Assembly: GCA_964036155.1 (NCBI GenBank)
Contig: OZ038423.1
Span: 81,607,249 to 81,671,248, forward strand
Origin: Diploscapter coronatus
Lineage: Eukaryota > Nematoda > Chromadorea > Rhabditida > Rhabditidae
Direction of reading: 5' to 3'
Length of the DNA stretch: 64,000 bases
Shown piece by piece: positions 46,426-55,264 of this stretch. The stretch's first letter is position 1; each line of letters starts with the position of its first letter. The position numbers and the translations under genes are program-made. Under the pieces are notes generated by a model. That model did not search any database. It saw only the letters and a program-made list of their open reading frames with translations, and was not told where the DNA came from.

Positions 46426-46531
46426 AATAAACAAGTTTGAGCGGGCTTTATTTCATGAAAATTCAAAAGGGCTTGAAAACTCGCTACGTTTCTGTTAATC
46501 CCTTCATGTCACTATTGAAACCGAGTTTCAG
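46426..46531 (+). promoter_or_regulatory. Operon-like intercistronic region between SNRNP40 and LIPT1
   Basis: A poly(A) signal AATAAA (46426-46431) is followed about 95-100 bp later by a splice acceptor GAGTTTCAG (ending 46531) directly abutting the LIPT1 ATG. This spacing is typical of nematode operons, where the downstream gene receives an SL2-type leader. Inference from spacing only. Confidence 0.5.
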
Positions 46532-47978
46532 ATGTGCGATACCGTAGTCCGGAGGGGAGCGGCGAAGATCTACCTGTCGACGTGCAGATGCATCTACCGC
46601 AACCTGGCCTTCGAGGAATTCCTCTTCAGGAACCACAACCTCGAGAAACAGCCCTTTGCAATGCTACTCTGGAGGTATTCTGACAAATTTTCAAAGCTCT
46701 CACTAGTTTATTCTATCATGTTCAAGATTACTGTATCTTTTTGCAGTAATAACCCCGCCGTCGTGATCGGGAGGCATCAGAATCCCTGGGTGGAGGCGAA
46801 CCTCGATTTTCTGCACGACTTCAACATCGATTTGGCGCGAAGACACAGCGGGGGTGGGACGGTTTATCATGATCGGGGTAGAAGTCGAAAAAAAAATATA
46901 TTTGCTTTATTTATGTGATATTAATTCAGGAAATCTCAACATATCCTTCATCACATCGCACAAAGACCACTGCAGACCGAAGAACTTGCGGTTTCTCGCC
47001 GACTTTCTCAACAGAAATTTCGAACTTCAGGTTAAACTTCATCATATTTTCCCGAAAATAGTTTTTGATTTTTCAGATAGCCCCCACGAAGAGAGATGAC
47101 ATGGAGCTGCCTCCGAGAAAAAGTGATGAAACCCCCCGAAAAATCTCAGGAACAGCAGCGCGAATCGCCAGAGGACGGGCCTATCACCATTTGACTCTGT
47201 TGGTCGATTCCAAGGCCGATATCCTTAAAGCCGCCTTGAAGTCGCCTTTTCGGGTACGATATCTATCTTTCCAAAAATTACGTTAACTTCTGCAAATTCA
47301 GGACCAAATTGAAACGAATGCCTCGAAAAGCGTGCGGGCTGCGAAAGTCGGCTGTATGAGGGAGGACAAGGCGAACATTTCTCTGGAGGAAGTCCGAAGA
47401 GGCATCATCAAGGCCTTCAAAGAAGGGCATGAGGTTGGAAAATTTGAGAACAAACCTAGGGAGGATCTGAGTTTGATCGTGCGACCTATCACTGCCTATA
47501 ATATTTTCTTCACAATTTCGTATCTCTAGCCTTGAATGTTCAGCAGATTTTCTCCACTCATGATGGAGTTGTAACGTAAGTTTTACTCTAACAACTACCC
47601 CTCGTACACTTTTAATCGAACTCAAATGCTCCCTAGGTACCCTGGGCATGCCTCAGAAAATAATCGATTTATCGATTCTTCCAGGAATGCGAAGTCGAGC
47701 ATGTGGACGTGCAGAAAATCAGCGAGCAGGAGACTGAGGTTGTGACGAACTTGGAAGAGCTACTTTCCTGGGAGTGGAGATACGGAAAGACACCCAAGTT
47801 TATTTTCACAACTAAGGTTTTGTTTGCTTTTATGATAAAAATGATGAGAATTTTTAAGAATGGCCACCTCAAAGTCGAAGTTGAAAAGGGCAAAATTTCT
47901 AAAATCGAAGGTAACGCCCACGATAGACATGATCTCATAAGGCAACGATTTGATTCCAGCAAATTTCGAAATTTCTAG
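46532..47978 (+). CDS. LIPT1: Lipoyltransferase 1 / lipoate-protein ligase family, mitochondrial
   Basis: LplA-type protein that transfers lipoyl groups to mitochondrial dehydrogenase subunits. Motifs in order: NLAFEEFLFRNHNL, then the binding loop NNPAVVIGRHQNPWVEANLD, the glycine signature RRHSGGGTVYHDRGNLNISF, and the catalytic-lysine region RKISGTAARIARGRAYHHLT. Later come SKSVRAAKVGCMRE and the C-terminal WEWRYGKTPKF. The final exon, NGHLKVEVEKGKISKIE onwards, ends SSKFRNF. I keep the last part unspliced because it fits the human LIPT1 tail better than the alternative use of a GTAACG donor. The start ATG lies immediately after a TTTCAG, so trans-splicing is likely. The N-terminus is basic and mitochondrial import is plausible. 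Confidence 0.92.
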
Positions 47979-48236
47979 TCGATGTTTTCAATTTATTTAT
48001 TTTCAATAGGCGAGTAATAAATGGGTAGACTACTAGTGCAGCTTTTCGCATGAAATTTCGACAAAACATTGCACGGTCTCTAGGATACACGGAGATGAGT
48101 TGTTCAAGAGTGGAGAAAAGGGGAAAAGCAAAGGGGATGATTTTAATTAGCACCTCTCTTCCAATCTAACGCTCGAATACACCGAACTTAGCTAACAGAC
48201 TGAAAATTTCCTAATTCTAAGTAGAATCGACTACCA

Positions 48237-51200
48237 ATGCTCGCGGATGAGAATTCACCCGACGGAAACTCGGACGATTCAAAGTCGACTAGCCGAAAAT
48301 CGACGAGAATGGCCGCGATTCGAGCAGTTTCCGGGAAGTACAACAGCAGAACAATTTCCAATTCAAAGCCCGCAACAGAAATGGTCGAATTCGTCCCCGA
48401 GTCGAGCAGGAAACTTCCAACCACATCTCTAACGCTACCTTATTCGATCAGGTCCGGAAGAAGCCCGAAAAGATTGGAAAAATCGGGAACTTCCGGAAGA
48501 ACACCCGATAAGCCTGTGATGCTATCAGTGAACGACCTGAGTTCAGATACAATGACTACGAGCCGATCTGACATCGTCAAGTTGCTAAATCAACACCAGG
48601 ATCTATCCACGCTCCAAAGAAAGAAAAAGAAGCGGGTCAGGGTCAAAATGGAAGATGCGAAATCCGACAAAGTTGATCCTTCGCCTTCATTTCACCCGAA
48701 AATCAACTATAATAGGGTCAGAGTTGAACGATTTGCTGATAGGAAACTCGATTTTCAGAGGCCAAAAATAATGAAGACAAGGCCCTCTGCTTTGGATCTG
48801 AATAATCCGGTCGTGACAGAGAAAGAGAAGCCCAAAGTAGAAGCTCAGGCGAGCAAGAAGAAATTCAGCGGAATTGCCAAGACTGCTATTGTGAGTCTTT
48901 TTTGAAGCGTGCATATTTTTGAAGAGCAGGTTAATTACGAATGGGCATGGGGAAGAGTGAATACATTGAATATATCCGAGAGATTAGCCTCGTGTGATAA
49001 GGATAATGGATAAGAGGCTGGGAAGGAATCGGGATTTAGAGAAGCCCTTTGAGGGGGAGAGAAATAGTGAGATAATCGTCAAAATCGCCAGTACAGCACC
49101 TTCTCTATTGATTTTTGACGCTTTTGGTGACTTTTTATGGAGACATTGAAAATTTGAGCTAGTCCGAAGTTGGATGTTGTCCAATCAAGACAACGACAGT
49201 GATGAAGCGGCCAGATCTCGAGCCGAGGGAGCCGAGCGCGTACACGAAAACCTCGTTTTCGAACCGGTAGGCCAGGATTTGCCGATAAAAAGCTGATGTT
49301 CACCGTTTAGCCGTCTCTACTAGCTTCATCAAACAACAATCAGCCTGCTTCGCCAAGACCCGAAGAGCCTCAACCCATCGTTAGACAAGGAGGCTGGAAG
49401 ATTATCGGGAAGCTGATAATGGACAAATTGAGGTTTTTTTTTTATCAATTTGATCAAAAAATAAATTTTAGAAAGATAACCTTTTTCTACGTGGTCCCAG
49501 GCTCAGCCTCGGCATACTATTGGACTTTACTCGTGTCTGTCGGAGTGTTCTACAACATGATCGCCATGGTCATATTCATCTTCGACGACGTGTTCAAGGG
49601 ATTTTATAAGCCCTGGCTTGGAGCGAATTTCTTCTTCGATTTCATATATCTGCTGGATATTCTAATTCAATCGAGAACAAGTTTGTAGTCTTTGTTATTT
49701 TTATTATTCTTTAAAGTTACAAATTGTCTTCAGCCTACATTTTCGAGGGGTCTGAAGTGAAACAGACTGATATGACGACGAAAAACTACCTGCACAGGTC
49801 AGGGTAAAACAGCTGGCTTTTTAAGTTCCAAGTTTTAGCCAAAGACTTGTGCTGGATTTGCTATCTCTTTTTCCCTTAGACCTGGTGTTGTTTATCAATC
49901 CAGCCATATCAATTATCAGGATGGTTAGGTTGTTCAAATGTAGGTCGATTTTTAGATTTTCAGATTTTTCAAACAAAATTCCATATTCAGCCTACCGCCT
50001 AGCGGATTTCGTAGCGACGACTCAGAAAAGAACGTCATTTCCTCATGCGTCTAAAATATTCCTGCTTTCCTGCGCCTGCTATATTCTCTTTCATTGGAAT
50101 GCCTGCATGTACTTCCTCTTCTCAATTATCGAAGGACTAAATGGTAATTAACGCGCACAATTGTCCCAATGATCTCATTTAATTATCCTCATAGACTATG
50201 ATTCTGGCGCTTTCGGCTTTAACTACTACAAAGTGTTCAATCCAGTGTTTCCTAGATGCAATGTAGAGCCAATTAAGTCGAAATTAACGAGTTAATTGCC
50301 CAAGTTAAGGTGTATGAGGACGATAGTTGTCTGTATCACGAGGAGAACATTGATAGGGCCAATCCGTATGCAGAGAGATTGAATCGGTCCAGAGATTATG
50401 AAAGATTCTGGGCTGGAAAGTAGGAGATTCAAATTTAGTTTTCTTCAGGACGATAGTTTTGCAGATCTGTGGTTTGGGACATGGGCAATTTCTCCCGAGA
50501 GTACAGTATGTCGATGTACTGGTCTTCGTTGACGATCACTACCTGTGGCCAGCAGCCCTACCCTTCGTCCTCTCCTCAGAATTTGCTAGAAGTTGTCGAT
50601 ACGCTAATCGGAGTCCTAGTGTTTGCAACCATTATCGGAGGCAAGCTGATCTTCACCAATTTTGTTGATTTGTTGGAAATGAAAGTCCTTCTAGGGGTCG
50701 GTAACGTCGTGACTCAGATGAATCAGTCCGTCTACGATTTCCGCATGAAAATGGACGCCATTAAATTCTACATGAAATATCGGTAAAAACCTCTGACACG
50801 AGGCGTGTCGAAACTTGTAATTTTCAGAATTGTAAACGTCGATATTCAAGAGAGAGTTCTGCAGTGTTTCATGTACATGAACAGTCAGAGCCAACTAACA
50901 GACGAAGCGGTAATTATCTCTAAATGCTTAATTACTTAACTATCCCCAATTAATTCTCATTTAGGAAATTCTGGAACCACTTCCCCCTCGGCTGCAAGGC
51001 CAAATTGCAGTGAACTTACACATGGAAACTCTCAGGAAGGTCGAGTTATTCAGGGTAATTATGATTTGATGAATTGCTAGGCAATTAAATTCCAAACTTC
51101 ATATAGGAGTGTGACGTTGGCTTTCTGTACGAAATCGTGAGGAAAATCAAACAGCAAGTCTACTCTCCCAATGACTATCTCTGCAAAGCTGGAGAGAAGG

Positions 51201-52113
51201 CTAAGGTTGGGAAGAAAAACTTGAAAAATGTTCGAGAAAGATTACAAGTTTAGGAAATGTTCATAGTAAAAAAAGGGTTACTATGTGTGGTTAGAGATGA
51301 AGACGATTTCATCATGGAGGTAAGTCTCCTGAATTTTTCTAGAAAATTGAAACATTCAGACCCTCCGAGAGGGAGCCACTTTCGGAGAGCTTTCTGTCAT
51401 CCACATTAAAGGCAATAAACTTGGTGCTAGAAGAACCGTGTCTTTAAGGTTATCTATCTGAAAATCCGAAAAAAAAAATTGTAGATCTTCAGATCAGTAG
51501 GGTATTCCGACGTGTATATTCTGAATCAGGACGACGTGACCTCGATTCTCCACGAGTATCCCAAAGATAGGCTGATTTTGCTGAACACCGGTGGGGGCTA
51601 TTGAAAATGAGGGTTTTGAAGAAACATTTAAGCGAGGTCAATGCTAGAAGCTCGGGAGCTATTAGATAAAGATGTGGGCGAAATGGCGATAACAGGGATT
51701 CTGGAGGACGAAGCGATGTTCGGAATTCTTTCTGTGGAAGAGCAACTCGCTCGTCTGAAGAACATCATCCAGAACGTTGATGCTCAGATCAATAATATTT
51801 ACACCAGCTTTAATGTGAGAAATACCTCGACATTGAAGTTTCTGTTGAATGAATGGGCAACCTGTACATGACGGAATGATGAAGTGCAAAATGATGAAAT
51901 GTCGTATTAGAGAGAAATAGTATGGAAAAGGATCATTTCGCTATTCCGTCATTTACAGGTTGCCGAATGAGTAAACCGAAGGAAAAATAAAGCGAATTTC
52001 AGGATTTATCGTCGAACATGAAACAGCGGGTGACGATACTCGAGGGCATCTACAGAACGAACCGGGCAGAGATCAAAAAGGACATCATGCGAAACATGCG
52101 GAACGTCAATTGA
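48237..52113 (+). CDS. Cyclic-nucleotide-gated cation channel subunit
   Basis: Starts with a long Ser/Lys-rich cytosolic exon (48237-48890, MLADENSPDGNSDDSKST), or alternatively with an acidic first exon at 49174-49266 (MLSNQDNDSDEAARSRA). S1-S3 are at 49470-49680 (YYWTLLVSVGVFYNM, DFIYLLDILIQ). S4 is at 49845-49945 (FINPAISIIRMVRLFK). S5 is near 50030-50140. The pore is at 50500-50570 and reads SSLTITTCGQQPYP, where classical CNGA subunits have TIGETP. S6 is DTLIGVLVFATIIG. The C-linker and nucleotide-binding domain follow (ILEPLPPRLQGQIAVNLHME, AGEKAKEMFIVKKGLL), with the phosphate cassette FGELSVIHIKGNKLGARRTV; Arg and Thr of RRT favour cGMP. A coiled coil ends the protein. The C-linker reads correctly only if 50641-50694 is removed as a GC-AG intron. 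Nematode relatives act in sensory neurons. A MITE lies in a late intron. Confidence 0.93.
51856..51964. mobile_element. Palindromic MITE in a CNG channel intron
   Basis: About 109 bp with ends GGCAACCTGTACATGACGGA and, in reverse, GGCAACCTGTAAATGACGGA. Flanks GAATGAATG and GAATGAGTA are similar, suggesting an eroded target duplication. Confidence 0.75.
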
Positions 52114-52623
52114 GTCGAGAAATCGAGAATCGACGACTAAAGTGTACTTCATCAATGTCACCAACAGCCATATTCTGCATTTCACTAAAATCTCAACAAG
52201 GTATATTCTCAGCTGAGGGTTCAATTAGACCACTCAACCACTAAAAATAGAAAAACTCGCTTTTGCACGTATGCAGCACATTGCGAAATAGCGTTAGAGA
52301 ATTGCGAAATTCCTAGATCATTTGAAAAAGGACATGAAAACGACATCTTCTTATTCTTTCTCGACTAATCTTGACGATTTCATAAATCCCAGGTGATATA
52401 ATTAATTGACGGCACTCATTTCGAACCATCTGATTTTCGCAAAAATGCAACTTCTTTCGATATACCCTTTTCAATTTGGGTTTTCGAAGTTGTGCGCTAC
52501 ACATCAGCCGTCTTTTCGAATTTTCGATGGCTGAGAAATTGTCTAGAGGGCGAGAGACAGAGAGATGGCTAGAGAATTAGAGAAGCAGAAAGGAGAGAGA
52601 ATCACATGCTGCTGCATTCAATG

Positions 52624-52847
52624 TGGCTAGAGTGCTAGACATTACGAAATAAGTGGGTCAGAGACGCAGGGACACTTGCTCAAAGCCAGTTTCGCAAGAC
52701 GGGCCTCCCACACTCTCACATCATAAATCGCGACGCATCTAGGACGCGAGGCAGTCCTTACGTTATTGCTAGCGTCAGCAATCGAGGGCAGACACGCAGA
52801 GTCGTGCAGTTCGTGGCTGTAGACTGGTGTGTCTAGCACTCTAGCCA
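52624..52847. mobile_element. Putative MITE with 18-bp terminal inverted repeats
   Basis: Perfect 18-bp ends TGGCTAGAGTGCTAGACA at 52624 and its reverse complement at 52830-52847, enclosing 188 bp of non-coding sequence. The interior is not palindromic, unlike the other elements here. No clear target duplication. Confidence 0.65.
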
Positions 52848-53428
52848 TCGGGCCTGGCCTCGGCCCCTTTTACAATTCTCCTCTTCTCTCTTTCCTTTCC
52901 CCTCTTCTATTTCCCATCGCAGGGCCTATGGTATCTGATAGAGTGAAAGAGTGGCGTGTAGATTCGTAGGTCCAGCATTTTGAATTGAGAAACTGAGATT
53001 TTGACATTTGAAATTCCTAGGCCAAATCCCAATACGTTCGCACTCAGCACATGAATTGAAATGTTGAAGCGCAGGAGTTCATATATCCACTCCCTTTAGA
53101 TCAAATCGATCCATCTTAAGCTTTGATCTATCTCCGGTCTTATTCTTATCATCATAGGGAGAGTCCTTTGAGCATTTATATCTACCTCAGAAGCATTATA
53201 TTTTTCGATTCGTATATGCTTTTTCATATGCATATTGTTCTAAGAATAAAATTTTTCTCCATGTATCTTCTCATGTTATGCATGCTGATCTAATGTGAAT
53301 CATAGATAGATATAGTTGACCTTCGCAAAAAATTGCATTTTAATTTGTTCGCGGGAATTTCGAGTACGATTAAAAAGATAGCTCAGTAATTTTCAGGAAA
53401 TGTTTGAAATACGCGACTGGTAAACGAG

Positions 53429-54061
53429 AGGAGGGCGGTGCTGTCACTGCGAGACTCTCTGGAATTGTCGATTGTCGCCGATTGCCAATTTGCATATTCA
53501 TCCGAGTTGGCGAACCAAGTCCCTCGGATCCGAAAAATCGATAATTTGCGGATCTCTCACCGAACAGCCAATCATTCGCCTCCTCTGGTTGCCAGCAGAA
53601 TCTCCCCAGCGCAAAAGAGGACGTTCTTTGCCATCAACTTCCATATAGAGCATTTGGAAGCCCAGTTGATCGCACAGATATTGATTTTGGTAAGACTTAT
53701 CACATACCCTACAGTATGCATCCCCTGATAAGGATTAACAACGGATTAGGAGATTTAATCTATCCCTTCACGGATTCCACAGATTTCCCATTTCGGACAT
53801 GTCGGACCTGCCTTTCATTTCTTTTCATCACTCCGCTTGATAGTCTGATAAGACTCAGAATTTGCCCGTCTTACTGCTCTTTTCAAATTTATTTCACATT
53901 TCGCATTTTCTTATCTGTGAGATTTGTAGTTAGAGAAGAGGATGTTTATGAGAAAGAGAAAAAAATCGATGTCAGAAAAAGACGATAAGAAAAATTTTCT
54001 GATGGCGCCTGTTGAGCGTTTTTTGGTTACAGTGACCTTCTGTCTTTTTTATCAAATTTGA
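53429..54061 (+). other. Possible orphan exons, no start codon found
   Basis: A frame without ATG is open from 53408 to a strong donor, TTG|GTAAGA at 53690. The acceptor TTTGTAG at 53929 joins in phase to another 43-codon open stretch (LEKRMFMRKRKKSMSEKD onwards) ending at 54061. The predicted peptide is basic and unrecognised. It may be coding, pseudogenic or chance. Confidence 0.2.
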
Positions 54062-54674
54062 AATTAGCGAACGAATTTCGCAATACCAGTCTTTCAGTTT
54101 TTCCTCTGCCTCTCCCTTGCGATTTATTGATCTTTGTAGTTGCGAAAGAAAGGAAGGATGAGAGATAAGGGAAGAGAGAAGAGAGGGAAAAGAAAAACGA
54201 CCCAGTCACTACGAGAAAGAGAAATACGAAATCAATACAAAAGCAGAAGAAAGAGAGGCACATGGTATCTAGAGGCCTTACGAAATTTGTAGAAATAAGT
54301 CCTCTAACCATACGACCGATTACGAAAACGATGAAAGTGCATAAGACTACGATAAACCACGCCCACTATTTCCTGAACCAAAATGACGCATTCCACATAC
54401 ATTCTTGCATAACCCACCAAATCTCACATCTACAGTACAATATTCTAATGCCCATTGCATAATTTATTCAACCGCTAACCCTACTTTCGCATACTCAACT
54501 CCAAATGCGAAAGTACCGTATTCCTTATCTGAGAGTTCAAGGTAATTCAACCGGAAATCTTCATCTTCATCTTAATGAAAATATTGCCTAATGACCATAA
54601 ACTGCGAAATCCGGTCATTTTTGGTCTTTCGAATGATTTGAACCTCGAATTCGGATTCCGAAGACCTGGTTATC

Positions 54675-54832
54675 CAGAGCTGTAGGTGTTTAGACACGCG
54701 CGAGTATACACGCATAACGAGATAGTGTATCTTCGAGAGAGAAAAGAACATGCTCTTCCTATGCTCTCTCTCGAAGACACACTATCCCGTTAAGCGTGTA
54801 TACCCGCGCATGTCTAACATTTACAGCCCTGT
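54675..54832. mobile_element. hAT-like MITE, second copy of the 17543-17714 family
   Basis: About 158 bp, palindromic. Ends CAGAGCTGTAGGTGTTTAGA and, in reverse, CAGGGCTGTAAATGTTAGAC. Flanks TGGTTATC and TGATTACC match at six of eight positions. Internal motifs ACGCATAA and GATAGTGT are shared with the copy in the SK channel gene. Confidence 0.75.
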
Positions 54833-55264
54833 GATTACCCCTATGAAGTTTTTTTCCCGGAACTTTGTACCATTATCCCTGAGCTTTATCTTATAGGAAA
54901 TTGAAAAAAAACCAACTTGCGTCCTTCATTTAACAATGCATTTATGCACGAACAATGAAAAAATCGAGGCGAAATAGCGTTAACAGACGGTTGAAGGAAT
55001 GAGAGTGTGAGAAATAGTGCGGAGTACATTGGAGAGTTTAGAGTCTCTCGTATGTTAAACGATTTCGCATTTCTAAACACAGGACGATTTAAACTCATTT
55101 AAAATTTTCATTTATGCCGTAAAGATCTGGGGTAAAAAGTTTTTTCGGAAGTCTTCTTAGGTGTAAAATCCGAATTTTGGGTCTAAATTAGGCCCTGGGA
55201 TATGCTAAGGCTTATGTTTTTCATTTTTCCTCTGGAAAATGACAAAATTTGGTACTTTTCAGTA

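Larger units (their letters stand above)
52114..55264. other. Large intergenic region between CNG channel and Tribbles genes
   Basis: Contains two MITEs (52624-52847, 54675-54832), pyrimidine-rich tracts near 52870-52915, several TGATAAG/CTTATCA motifs and a possible unassigned pair of exons (53429-54061). No other coding frame is supported. The acceptor TTTTCAG at 55256-55262, just before the Tribbles ATG, may be a trans-splice site. Confidence 0.45.

Noticed and set aside
50641..50694. 18 extra residues in the CNG C-linker as a genuine insertion
   Set aside because: The stretch has GC donor and AG acceptor consensus, intron-like length, and its removal restores the conserved C-linker.
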